Shown one piece after another: positions 46,655 through 55,224 of a stretch of 64,000 bases of DNA. The notes under the pieces are model-generated. The model was not told the DNA's origin. It searched no databases and saw only the letters and a list, made by a program, of their open reading frames with translations. The position numbers and the translations under genes are program-made. Source of the DNA: Streptomyces sp. I6. Its GTDB lineage: Bacteria > Actinomycetota > Actinomycetes > Streptomycetales > Streptomycetaceae. Numbering within the stretch: the stretch's first letter is position 1; the number at the start of each line of letters is the position of its first letter. Location: assembly GCA_003725745.1 (NCBI GenBank), contig RHDP01000001.1, forward strand, positions 5,187,501 to 5,251,500. The letters are read 5' to 3'.

Positions 46655-47371
46655 ATGCTTGTCTCCGCCGCGGTCTGCCCCAGCCCCCCGCTCCTGGTGC
46701 CCGATGTGGCCGCCGGCGCCGCACCCGAGCTCGACGCGGCCCGTACCGCCTGTGCCGAGGCGCTGGGCGTGCTGGCCATGTCGCGTCCCGAGGTGCTGCT
46801 CGTGGTGGGGCCCACCCGGCCCGGTGAGCGGCCGGGGCCCCATGCCCAGGGGACACCCGGATCCTTCGAGGGCTTCGGTGTGCCCGTCCGGGTGCGCCTC
46901 GGCGCGCCCGAAGGGCCTCCGCCGGAGGGGAACCTGCCCGCGGCGCTGGCCGTCGGAGCCTGGCTCCTGGAGCGGGCGCGCTGGTCGTCCGCGCCGGTGG
47001 CGGGCCTCGCCGTGGACACCGGTCTGGCGGCCGGGCGCTGCACGGAGACCGGACGCGATCTCGCCGGGCGGGCCCGGCGGGTCGCGCTGCTGGTGATGGG
47101 CGACGGCAGCGCCTGCCGCAGCCGGAAGGCTCCCGGGTACCTGGACGAACGGGCGGCGCCCTTCGACGCGGCGGCCGCCCGGGCGCTCGGCACCGCTGAC
47201 ACCGCGGGTCTCGCCGTCCTCGACGAGGCACTGGCCCGCGAGCTAGGTGCGGCGGGACGCGCACCGTGGCAGGTGCTCGCGGGCGCGGCCGAGGGCGCCC
47301 GCCTGAGCGGACGGCTCCTCTACGAGGACGCTCCGTACGGCGTCGGGTACTTCGTCGCGGCCTGGTCCTGA
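46655..47371 (+). CDS. Class III extradiol dioxygenase-like (LigB-type) protein
   Basis: 238 residues. The start VSAAVCPSPPLLVPDV and the segment ALLVMGDGSACRSRKAPGYLD fit the LigB-like family common in actinobacteria between miaB and miaA. The metal-binding His residues of true LigB enzymes are not evident here, so catalytic function is doubtful. No signal peptide. I assign family only. Confidence 0.75.
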   Translation: MLVSAAVCPSPPLLVPDVAAGAAPELDAARTACAEALGVLAMSRPEVLLVVGPTRPGERPGPHAQGTPGSFEGFGVPVRVRLGAPEGPPPEGNLPAALAVGAWLLERARWSSAPVAGLAVDTGLAAGRCTETGRDLAGRARRVALLVMGDGSACRSRKAPGYLDERAAPFDAAAARALGTADTAGLAVLDEALARELGAAGRAPWQVLAGAAEGARLSGRLLYEDAPYGVGYFVAAWS

Positions 47372-47382
47372 CCCCGAGCCGT

Positions 47383-47441
47383 CCGTGCCCGAGCCGCCGC
47401 TGCCGTAGGCCCGGCCTACGGCAGCGGCGGCTCGGGCACGG
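47383..47441 (+). terminator. 28-bp perfect hairpin after LigB-like gene
   Basis: Arms 47383-47410 and 47414-47441 are exact reverse complements with only CCG between. It starts 12 bases after the stop codon and serves as terminator for the plus-strand gene. Confidence 0.85.
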
Positions 47442-47459
47442 CACCCGGACGTGTCCCGC

Positions 47460-47503
47460 ACGGCCGGCGGCCGCGGAGCCCGCGCTCCACGGCCGCCGGC
47501 CGT
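47460..47503 (-). terminator. Second hairpin, terminator of the minus-strand gene
   Basis: A 14-bp perfect stem (47460-47473 with 47490-47503) lies seven bases from the 3' end of the convergent small gene. With the preceding hairpin it isolates the two convergent units. Confidence 0.7.
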
Positions 47504-47510
47504 CGCACTC

Positions 47511-47768
47511 TCAGGAAGCCGGCGGAGGGGTGCCTCCACCGTCCTTCTGGGGCCCGTCGTCCTTGTGGGCGAGGCGGTCCCAGGCCTCCTTGGCCTTGCC
47601 GGTACCCGACTCGATCTTGTCGCTGTACTTGCCCTTGGTCCGGTGGTCGACCGTCCGTGCGGCCTTGTCCAAACCGTGCTCGATCCTGTGCCCGTGCTGG
47701 TGGGCGAGGTCGGCGAACTTCTCCCTGGCGGGCGCGAGCTTGGCCCTCAGCGTGTCCATGATGCCCAT
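47511..47768 (-). CDS. MT0933-like antitoxin family small protein
   Basis: 85 residues, MGIMDTLRAKLAPAREK at the start, with GAAGGTGA upstream. The middle (HGLDKAARTVDHRTKGKYSD, IESGTGKAKEAWDRL) is the Lys-rich core of the MT0933/Rv0909 antitoxin-like family. No toxin gene lies beside it; in Streptomyces these proteins usually stand alone, so an antitoxin role is doubtful. The next gene on the strand ends 24 bases upstream. Confidence 0.78.
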   Translation of the reverse strand: MGIMDTLRAKLAPAREKFADLAHQHGHRIEHGLDKAARTVDHRTKGKYSDKIESGTGKAKEAWDRLAHKDDGPQKDGGGTPPPAS

Positions 47769-47791
47769 GGGTCACCTTCGCTCATCCGGAT

Positions 47792-48190
47792 CTACTGCCG
47801 GGCGCCTTGCCCGGCTCCGTTGTCCGCGGCCTCGCCGACGGACTGCTGCTTCGGGATCTCGAGCTGCTCCGCCCCGGAGGGCCCGGCGGGGTCCGACGGC
47901 CCGGACCCGCCGGCCGCGGCGGAGGCCGCGGGGGTCTCGCCGGCACCGGACCCGGCGAGGTCCCCGGTGCCGCTGCCGTCTCCGACCTCTTTGTCCCCTC
48001 CGCCGTCGGCGCGGCCGGTGGACTCGTCCGCGGACGTCTTCACCGGCTCCTTCGCCTTTCCAGCGTCCTGGGCGGACACCCCGTCGGTGCCACCCTCGGC
48101 GCCGTCCGTCGCACGACCGGACGCGCGTTCCTCGGTCGACACCTCCACGGTCCCCTTGGCTTTCCGGCGGAACCTTGCAAAAACGCCCAT
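47792..48190 (-). CDS. Acidic low-complexity protein, unknown function
   Basis: 132 residues from the ATG at 48190, chosen because GGAG lies five bases before it. A short basic start (MGVFARFRRKAKG) is followed by a Gly/Ala/Asp/Glu/Ser-rich disordered stretch. A conserved-looking end, LEIPKQQSVGEAADNGAGQ, closes the protein. I recognise the type from the miaA neighbourhood of other streptomycetes but know no function. Probably co-transcribed with the following small gene. Confidence 0.72.
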   Translation of the reverse strand: MGVFARFRRKAKGTVEVSTEERASGRATDGAEGGTDGVSAQDAGKAKEPVKTSADESTGRADGGGDKEVGDGSGTGDLAGSGAGETPAASAAAGGSGPSDPAGPSGAEQLEIPKQQSVGEAADNGAGQGARQ

Positions 48191-48373
48191 ATCCACTCCA
48201 AAGACTAACTCGTGTGGGCGAAGTTCCGCGCCGCCCGGAGCGGCCCGCCGCCTCGCCCCGAAGGCGCCGGTCCTGCGACCGGCGCCGGGAACCTCGCAAC
48301 AGGCAACGACCCCGCCCGGGCCCCGTCACGTAGCTCGTTCGGGGACGGCCGGGTCGTTTGCGAGACTGGGGCG

Positions 48374-49312
48374 GTGAGAAGCGCAGCCCCCGCACCGCGG
48401 GTCATCGCCGTCGTCGGCCCCACCGCGGCCGGCAAGTCCGATCTGGCCGTCCACCTGGCCCGGCAACTCGGCGGCGAGGTCGTCAACGCCGACTCGATGC
48501 AGTTGTACCGCGGGATGGACATCGGCACCGCGAAACTGACCCGGCAGGAGCGCGGCGGGGTTCCGCACCACCTGCTCGACATCTGGGACGTCACCGAGAC
48601 GGCGAGCGTCGCCGAGTACCAGAGGCTGGCGCGTGCGGAGATCGACCGGTTGCTCGCCCAGGACCGCACACCCGTCCTCGTCGGCGGATCGGGGCTCTAC
48701 GTGCGCGGCGCGATCGACGCACTGGAGTTCCCCGGCACCGACCCCGAGGTCCGCTCCCGGCTCGAGGCGGAGCTGGCGGAGCGCGGCTCGGGGGTGCTGC
48801 ACGCCCGTCTGGCAGATGCCGACCCGGACGCCGCCCTCGCGATCCTCCCCAGCAACGGCCGCCGGATCGTCCGGGCCCTGGAGGTGATCGAGATCACCGG
48901 AAGGCCCTTCACCGCGAACCTCCCGGGCCACGACGCCGTGTACGACACCCTGCAGATCGGTGTCGACGTAGCCCGCCCCGAACTCGACGAGCGCATCGCC
49001 CTGCGCGTGGACCGCATGTGGGACGCGGGTCTCGTCGAGGAGGTGCGGACGCTGGAGGCGCGGGGACTGCGCGCAGGGCGCACCGCCTCGCGCGCACTCG
49101 GCTACCAGCAGGTGCTCTCGGCGCTCGCGGGGGAGTGCACCGAGGAGGAGGCGCGCACCGAGACCGTACGCGCCACCAAGCGTTTCGCACGCCGCCAGGA
49201 CTCCTGGTTCCGGCGTGATCCGCGGGTGCACTGGCTGAGCGGCGCCGCCGCCGACCGCGAGGAACTTCCGGGCCGTGCCCTCTCGTTGGTCGAACGACCG
49301 GTTACAGCCTGA
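48374..49312 (+). CDS. miaA: tRNA dimethylallyltransferase MiaA
   Basis: 312 residues from the GTG at 48374. P-loop GPTAAGKSD, DSMQLYRGMDIGTAK, the VGGSGLYVRG motif and the GRTASRALGYQQ segment identify MiaA. It transfers the dimethylallyl group to A37 of tRNAs, making the substrate of MiaB. The longer upstream frame has no homology. In Streptomyces miaA affects translation of developmental genes through bldA tRNA modification; this is family knowledge. Confidence 0.95.
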   Translation: MRSAAPAPRVIAVVGPTAAGKSDLAVHLARQLGGEVVNADSMQLYRGMDIGTAKLTRQERGGVPHHLLDIWDVTETASVAEYQRLARAEIDRLLAQDRTPVLVGGSGLYVRGAIDALEFPGTDPEVRSRLEAELAERGSGVLHARLADADPDAALAILPSNGRRIVRALEVIEITGRPFTANLPGHDAVYDTLQIGVDVARPELDERIALRVDRMWDAGLVEEVRTLEARGLRAGRTASRALGYQQVLSALAGECTEEEARTETVRATKRFARRQDSWFRRDPRVHWLSGAAADREELPGRALSLVERPVTA

Positions 49313-49411
49313 TCACGTGATGGCATCGGGACGCCACGGCCGTCAATCCGGCGCCTCGGGCCGTGCCATCATCGAGCATCGATCGACTAGTGGTCCGAGT
49401 TGGGAGGGCGC

Positions 49412-49876
49412 GTGGCGATGGAGGCCGGCCCTCGCGACAGAGAACAGCAGGCACAGGACGACCTGCCCCGTCTGAGTCCCGACGGCCCGGACGAGACCGC
49501 GGACCTGCTCGCGGACGACTCGGGCGCCGACGGCGCGGTCGAGGTCGAGGTGGAGCTGCGCCCGCCGCGCCGGCTCAGGATCTGGCAGCTCGCGCCCATC
49601 GTGGGGCTCGCCGCCGTCGGCTCGCTGATGTTCGCGTTCCCACTCGCGTTCGGCTCCGGGGACGGCGGCGCGGTGGTCGCCATGCTCGGTCTCCTGATCA
49701 GCTGCTGCGCCGCGGGCTGGGGCATGATGGCCGCCCGCCGTGTCGGCCACACCTGGCCGGGCCTGCCCGAGCGGAGCTCCGGTGACCGCCCGGACTGGCG
49801 TGTGATCGCCCTGTACGTCGTGGTGGCGGCGGTTCTCGTCGCCCTCGCCGTATGGCGCGTGGCCCGGCTTCGCTGA
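49412..49876 (+). CDS. Conserved two- or three-span membrane protein, unknown function
   Basis: 154 residues from the GTG at 49412, with GGGAGG four bases upstream (an ATG six bases later is possible). An acidic N-terminus (about 50 residues) precedes hydrophobic spans IWQLAPIVGLAAVGSLMFAF, AVVAMLGLLISCCAAGWGMM and ALYVVVAAVLVALAVW. It lies between miaA and dapF, as in other streptomycetes. No functional motif. Confidence 0.8.
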   Translation: MAMEAGPRDREQQAQDDLPRLSPDGPDETADLLADDSGADGAVEVEVELRPPRRLRIWQLAPIVGLAAVGSLMFAFPLAFGSGDGGAVVAMLGLLISCCAAGWGMMAARRVGHTWPGLPERSSGDRPDWRVIALYVVVAAVLVALAVWRVARLR

Positions 49877-49905
49877 GCGCCCGGCAGGCCCCGTACGATG
49901 GTCCG

Positions 49906-50799
49906 GTGACCAGCGCCGCGACCCCCGCCACCCGGCCGCTCTCGCCGATCGCCTTCCTCAAGGGCCACGGCACCGAGAACGACTTCGTGATCGTCCCGGA
50001 CCCGGGCAACGAACTCCGGCTGCCCGCGTCCGCGGTCGCCGTGCTCTGCGACCGCCGGGCGGGCATCGGCGGCGACGGGCTGCTGCACGTGGTGCGCTCC
50101 GCAGCGCACCCCGAGGCGCGGTCCATGGCCGGCGAGGCCGAGTGGTTCATGGACTACCGCAACGCGGACGGCTCGATCGCCGAGATGTGCGGCAACGGAG
50201 TGCGGGTGTTCGCCCGCTACCTGCAGCGCGCCGGCCTCGTCGACGCGGGTGATCTCGCGGTGGCCACACGGGGCGGCGTCAAGCGGGTGCACATCGACAA
50301 GGACGGCGACATCACCGTCGCCATGGGCCGGGCGCTGCTCCCCGAGGCCGGTGTCACCGTCACCGTCGACGGCCGCAGCTGGCCCGCCCGCAACGTGAAC
50401 ATGGGCAATCCGCACGCGGTCGCGTTCGTCGAGGACCTCGACCACGCGGGCGACCTGCGCTCCGCCCCGCCCTTCACCCCGGCCTCGGTGTACCCGGACG
50501 GGGTGAACGTCGAGTTCGCCGTCGACCGCGGTGCGCGCCACCTGGCCGTGCGGGTGCACGAGCGGGGCTCCGGCGAGACCCGCTCGTGCGGCACCGGTGC
50601 CTGTGCCGTCGCCGTCGCGGCGGCGCGCAGGGACGGCGCGGACCCGGCCGTGACCGGTTCCCCCGTGACCTACCTGGTGGACCTCCCGGGCGGCCGGCTG
50701 GCCGTCACCGAGCGCCCGGACGGCGAGATCGAGATGACCGGCCCCGCGGTCATCGTCGCCGAAGGCCGTATCGACCCCGCCTGGCTCGCGGCCGTCTGA
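49906..50799 (+). CDS. dapF: Diaminopimelate epimerase DapF
   Basis: 297 residues from the GTG at 49906. Family start FLKGHGTENDFV, the first catalytic Cys in AEMCGNGVRVFARY and the second in RSCGTGACAVAVA are present. It converts LL- to meso-diaminopimelate for lysine; Streptomyces walls use the LL form, so its main role here is lysine supply. The final codons lie inside a small tandem repeat. Confidence 0.95.
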   Translation: MTSAATPATRPLSPIAFLKGHGTENDFVIVPDPGNELRLPASAVAVLCDRRAGIGGDGLLHVVRSAAHPEARSMAGEAEWFMDYRNADGSIAEMCGNGVRVFARYLQRAGLVDAGDLAVATRGGVKRVHIDKDGDITVAMGRALLPEAGVTVTVDGRSWPARNVNMGNPHAVAFVEDLDHAGDLRSAPPFTPASVYPDGVNVEFAVDRGARHLAVRVHERGSGETRSCGTGACAVAVAAARRDGADPAVTGSPVTYLVDLPGGRLAVTERPDGEIEMTGPAVIVAEGRIDPAWLAAV

Positions 50800-50857
50800 C
50801 CGGGCTCGCGCCTGTCTGACCGGGCTCGCGCCTGTCTGACCGGCTCGCGGCCGTCTG
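50781..50857 (+). repeat. Tandem 20-bp repeats across the dapF stop codon
   Basis: The unit TGACCGGGCTCGCGCCTGTC occurs twice exactly (50797 and 50817). Flanking variant copies contain GGCTCGCGGCCGTCTG. The stop codon of dapF falls in the first unit. The remaining gap to rshA has no gene. Confidence 0.8.
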
Positions 50858-51088
50858 CGCCCCCGGTTCCGCTCGCGGCCCGTGGCAGCGCGCCCGTCCG
50901 CGTTCCTCCGCACCCTCGCACACGTCTCCGGGCGCGGCCATCGCCGGATCCGTCGCTCGAATGGGTGATCCGATTCACGCTCGGCGAGAGGTGAACTCGG
51001 CGCCGTGGTGGGCTCGGTAGCATCAAGCACCGGCAGGGAGGGCACGCCTGCTCCACCCACCGCCGGTCCACGCCGCCGGAGGTGCCCC

Positions 51089-53218
51089 ATGAGTGCAGAG
51101 GCCACCAACCCTGGTGCCGCCAGCCGCCGACGCGCCCGCCCCAGGCTCGACCTCCGCCGGCTGGGCAGAGCCGCGCTGCTCGGTCCCGCGGCGAGGGGCC
51201 GGGTCCCCGACGCCATTGGCCATGTCGCCGAGGCGCACCGCGCCCACCACCCCGACGCCGATCTGGCGATCCTGCACAGGGCGTACCTCCTCGCCGAGTC
51301 CTCGCACCGCGGGCAGTTCCGCAAGAGCGGGGAGCCGTACATCACGCATCCGCTCGCCGTGACCCTGATCCTCGCCGAACTCGGCGCGGAGACGACGACC
51401 TTGACCGCCTCGCTCCTCCACGACACCGTCGAGGACACCGATGTGACCCTCGATCAGGTCCGGGAGGAGTTCGGTGCGGAGGTCTGCTACCTCGTCGACG
51501 GAGTGACCAAACTGGAGAAGGTCGACTACGGCGCCGCCGCCGAGCCGGAGACCTTCCGCAAGATGCTCGTCGCCACCGGCAACGACGTCCGGGTCATGTC
51601 CATCAAGCTCGCGGACCGGCTGCACAACATGCGCACTCTCGGCGTGATGCGCCCCGAGAAGCAGGCGCGCATCGCCAGGGTCACCCGCGACGTGCTGATC
51701 CCGCTCGCCGAGCGGCTCGGCGTCCAGGCGCTCAAGACCGAACTGGAGGACCTGGTCTTCGCGATCCTCCACCCGGAGGAGCACGAACGCACCCGCGCGC
51801 TCATCGCGGAGAACACCGACGCCGTCGACGCCCTGGCCGCCGTCGCCGGCAAGGTCAGGGCCGTCCTGCGGGACGCGGGCATCCAGGCCGAAGTCCTGGT
51901 CCGGCCGCGCCACTTCGTCTCCGTGCACCGGGTGAGGCTCAAGCGCGGCGACCTGTCCGGCACGGACTTCGGCCGTCTCCTCGTCCTCGTCGGCGAGGAC
52001 GCCGACTGCTACGCCGTCCTCGGTGAACTGCACACCTGCTTCACGCCGCTGATCTCCGAGTTCAAGGACTTCATCGCCGCCCCCAAGTTCAACCTGTACC
52101 AGTCGCTGCACACGGCGGTCGCGGGCACCGACGGCGCGGTGGCCGAAGTGCTCATCCGCACCCACCAGATGCACCGCGTCGCCGAGGCCGGCGTCGTCGC
52201 CCTCGGCAACCCGTACACGGCGGACACCGCGGAGGGTGCCGGTTCCCCCGGGGCGGCCGAGTCCTCCGCCGGGGCCGAAGGCGAGCGCGCGGACCCCACC
52301 AGGCCGGGCTGGCTCTCCCGGCTTCTGGACTGGCAGGAGTCCGCCCCCGACACCGACACCTTCTGGACCTCCCTCCAGGCGGACCTGGCCGAGGACCGCG
52401 AGATCACCGTCTTCCGCGCGGACGGCGGCACCCTCGGGCTGCCCGCCGGAGCGAGCTGTGTGGACGCCGCCTACGCACAGCACGGCGAAGCGGCACACGC
52501 CTGTGTCGGGGCCCGGGTCAACGGCCGGCTCGCCGCGCTCGCCACCCGGCTGGGCGACGGCGACACGGTCGAGCCGCTGCTCGCCCAGGACGCGGCCGCC
52601 GGACCCTCGCCGGACTGGCTCCAGCACGCCCGTACCCCCGCGGCCCGGATCGCGATCACCGGGTGGCTCGCCGAGCACCCCGAGGCCGCCAAGGCGCAGG
52701 CAGCCGCGCCCCGTGCGGCTGCCTGCGGCTCGGCGGCCTCCGGCGGCGGCCGCCGAGCCGGCGCGAACGCCGTGGCCGAGGCGCCCGGACTCCCCGGCGC
52801 CACCGTCCGCCTCGCGGGGTGCTGCACCCCCGTGCCGCCCGACGCGGTGACGGGGTTCCCGGTCCGCGGTGGCGCGGTCACCGTGCACCGCGGCGAGTGC
52901 CCGGGCGTGTCCCGGATGCGCGCCATGGGGCGTCAGCCCGTCGAAGTGCGCTGGGGCCGGGCGGCGGAGTGCCGAGTGACGCTGGTCGCCGAGGCGTTCG
53001 GCCGGCCCCGCCTCCTCGCCGACCTCACCGAGGCCATCGCGACGGCGGGGGCGGCGGTCGTCTCCGCCACCGTCGAACCGCCGAGCGAACAGCGGGTGCG
53101 CCACACCTACACCCTCCAGCTCCAGGACGCCGCCGGGCTTCCCTCGCTGATGCGGGCGATGCGCGATGTGGCGGGGGTGTACGACGTGAGCCGCGCACGG
53201 CACCCGGCTGCGCCCTGA
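51089..53218 (+). CDS. rshA: RelA/SpoT homologue RshA, synthetase domain degenerate
   Basis: 709 residues from the ATG at 51089, six bases after GGAGG. HD hydrolase domain (about 60-215) with the metal motif His111-Asp-x2-Glu115-Asp. The synthetase region (about 260-370) ends in the normal FKDFIAAPKFNLYQSLHTAV. However, its ATP-binding stretch reads RPRHFVSVHRVRL instead of the usual PKHIYSIYRKM type, and the DLxAVR-like strand is replaced by GTDFGRLLVLV. A TGS domain (about 430-490) and a C-terminal ACT domain (about 630-705) follow. It probably hydrolyses (p)ppGpp with little or no synthesis. It corresponds to S. coelicolor rshA, not relA. Confidence 0.88.
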   Translation: MSAEATNPGAASRRRARPRLDLRRLGRAALLGPAARGRVPDAIGHVAEAHRAHHPDADLAILHRAYLLAESSHRGQFRKSGEPYITHPLAVTLILAELGAETTTLTASLLHDTVEDTDVTLDQVREEFGAEVCYLVDGVTKLEKVDYGAAAEPETFRKMLVATGNDVRVMSIKLADRLHNMRTLGVMRPEKQARIARVTRDVLIPLAERLGVQALKTELEDLVFAILHPEEHERTRALIAENTDAVDALAAVAGKVRAVLRDAGIQAEVLVRPRHFVSVHRVRLKRGDLSGTDFGRLLVLVGEDADCYAVLGELHTCFTPLISEFKDFIAAPKFNLYQSLHTAVAGTDGAVAEVLIRTHQMHRVAEAGVVALGNPYTADTAEGAGSPGAAESSAGAEGERADPTRPGWLSRLLDWQESAPDTDTFWTSLQADLAEDREITVFRADGGTLGLPAGASCVDAAYAQHGEAAHACVGARVNGRLAALATRLGDGDTVEPLLAQDAAAGPSPDWLQHARTPAARIAITGWLAEHPEAAKAQAAAPRAAACGSAASGGGRRAGANAVAEAPGLPGATVRLAGCCTPVPPDAVTGFPVRGGAVTVHRGECPGVSRMRAMGRQPVEVRWGRAAECRVTLVAEAFGRPRLLADLTEAIATAGAAVVSATVEPPSEQRVRHTYTLQLQDAAGLPSLMRAMRDVAGVYDVSRARHPAAP

Positions 53219-53382
53219 GCGCCCCGCCCCGCCCCGGCCCGTCCGCGACCGGGCACGGGCGGCCAGCCCAGGCCCCTCCCGGCCGGGCACGGGCACCCTG
53301 CCCCGGTCCGCCTGACGCCGTTCGGGTGTGCGCGGAGCGAGCCGTCACGCTCCGCGTTCCCCGCGCTGGTAGCGGTGAGGGC

Positions 53383-54870
53383 ATGCGCCTCACCTCACGA
53401 CGCCTGCGGGCCGCGTCGCTCGCCGCCGCCTCGGCCACGCTGGTCGCCGCCGTACTGCCCGGCCCGGAACCACTCGGTATCGGGGACCCACTGTTCCCGT
53501 ACCTGGGCAACCCCGGGTACGACGTCCTCACCTACGACATCGCCTTCACCTACCGGGGAGCCGGCAGCAAGCCACTGGACGCCGTCACGAAGATCGACGC
53601 ACGGGCCACCCAGCACCTGGAGCGGATCAACCTCGACTTCACCAGCGGCACCGTGAGGGCGGTGGAGGTGAACGGCGGCAGCGCCGACTTCACCACCGCC
53701 GGCGAGGACCTGGTGATCACCCCGCGGCAGGCCGTGGACGCCGGCACCCCGCTCACCATCACCGTCACCCACACCAGCGACCCCGCGGGTGGGGAGGCCG
53801 GCGGCTGGGTACGCACCACCGACGGCCTGGCGATGGCCAACCAGGCCGACGCGGCCCACCGGGTCTTCCCCTGCAACGACCACCCCGCCGACAAGGCGCA
53901 TTTCACCTTCCGTATCACCGCTCCCGCGGGGCTGACCGCCGTGGCCAACGGCCTCCCGGTCCCTGCCGCCGGGGACGGCGGTGCCACGTCCGCCACCAGG
54001 ACGTGGGTGTACCGCACCCGGCATCCCATGGCGACCGAGCTGGCCCAGGTCAGCATCGGCACGTCCGCCGTGGTCCACCGCGAGGGCCCCCACGGCCTGC
54101 CGCTGCGGGACGTCGTCCCCGCGGCGCAGGCGGCGCGGCTCGAGCCCTGGCTGAAGAAGACGCCCGCGCACATCACCTGGATGGAGAACAAGGTCGGGCC
54201 CTACCCGTTCGAGACGTACGGCCTGCTCCTGGCACAGGCCGAGACCGGCTTCGCACTGGAGACCCAGACGCTGTCACTCTTCGCGATGTCGATGTTCACC
54301 GGCGACCGGCACCCGAAGTGGTACGTCGAGTCCGTCATGGTGCACGAACTCGCCCACCAGTGGTTCGGGAACAGCGTCTCCCCCCGGACCTGGTCGGACC
54401 TCTGGCTCAACGAGGGACACGCCACCTGGTACGGCTCGCTGTACGCCGAGGAGCACGCCGCGCAGCCGCTGGAGGACCGGATGCGCGAGGCGTATGCGAA
54501 GTCCGACCGCTGGCGCGCCGCCGGCGGACCGCCCGCCGCCCCCAAACCCGCGGAGCCCGGCCGGCAGCTCGGGCTGTTCCGGCCGATCGTGTACGACGGC
54601 AGTGCCCTGGTCCTCTACGCGCTGCGCCAGGAGATCGGCAAGGACGCGTTCGAAACGCTGGAGCGGGCCTGGGTCGCCGAGCACCGGGACGGCACGGCGA
54701 CGACGGCGGACTTCACCGCCCTGGCACAGCGGATCTCCGGCCGCGATCTGACCGCCTTCTTCAAGGGCTGGCTCTACGGAGCGACGACCCCGAAGATGCC
54801 GGGTCACCCGGACTGGCGCAGCGAGCCCCCCTCGGACCGGCGGGACGCCGCCCCGGCAGAGGAGCACTGA
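53383..54870 (+). CDS. Secreted M1 family metallopeptidase (aminopeptidase N type)
   Basis: 495 residues from the ATG at 53383. The signal-like N-terminus is LRAASLAAASATLVAAVLPG. The M1 zinc site is complete: HELAHQW with His321, Glu322, His325, and the third ligand Glu344 in NEGHATWYG. The GAMEN motif is not canonical (FALETQTLS takes its place). The gene lacks the long C-terminal helical domain of cytosolic PepN, as usual for secreted short forms. It should trim peptides outside the membrane. Confidence 0.88.
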   Translation: MRLTSRRLRAASLAAASATLVAAVLPGPEPLGIGDPLFPYLGNPGYDVLTYDIAFTYRGAGSKPLDAVTKIDARATQHLERINLDFTSGTVRAVEVNGGSADFTTAGEDLVITPRQAVDAGTPLTITVTHTSDPAGGEAGGWVRTTDGLAMANQADAAHRVFPCNDHPADKAHFTFRITAPAGLTAVANGLPVPAAGDGGATSATRTWVYRTRHPMATELAQVSIGTSAVVHREGPHGLPLRDVVPAAQAARLEPWLKKTPAHITWMENKVGPYPFETYGLLLAQAETGFALETQTLSLFAMSMFTGDRHPKWYVESVMVHELAHQWFGNSVSPRTWSDLWLNEGHATWYGSLYAEEHAAQPLEDRMREAYAKSDRWRAAGGPPAAPKPAEPGRQLGLFRPIVYDGSALVLYALRQEIGKDAFETLERAWVAEHRDGTATTADFTALAQRISGRDLTAFFKGWLYGATTPKMPGHPDWRSEPPSDRRDAAPAEEH

Positions 54871-55002
54871 CCTCCGCCTGCTCCCGCCCGCCGGGGAGCA
54901 CTGACCTCCGCCTGCTCCCGGCGGGGAGCACCGGCCTCCGGCCCCGGCCCCGGCCCCGGCGGGGAGCACCGGCCTCCGGCCCCGGCCCCGAGCCCGGCGG
55001 GG
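54855..55002 (+). repeat. Four imperfect tandem repeats after the M1 peptidase
   Basis: Four copies of a 30-38-base unit start with GGAGCAC at about 54861, 54895, 54925 and 54963. The first contains the stop codon. Later copies contain CCGGCC runs. The gap 54871-55224 has no gene; the hflX promoter should lie in its right part. Confidence 0.8.
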
Positions 55003-55224
55003 CGGAAACCGGGATGACGGCCGCGGCGCCGCCGTGGGACCATCGACAGGTCGGCGGCGCCGCCGCCGGGCCGGTCCTCCGGGACGGGGACGGGCCCTTG
55101 ACCGGCCCGTCCACCCCGGCGCGGCACACCGGGAATGTTCCGGGATCGTGACGCGTTGTGACTATCGTGGAAGCATGCCGTGCGCATGCGCTCCGCATCG
55201 GCTCTCCATCGACGTAAGGATCCA

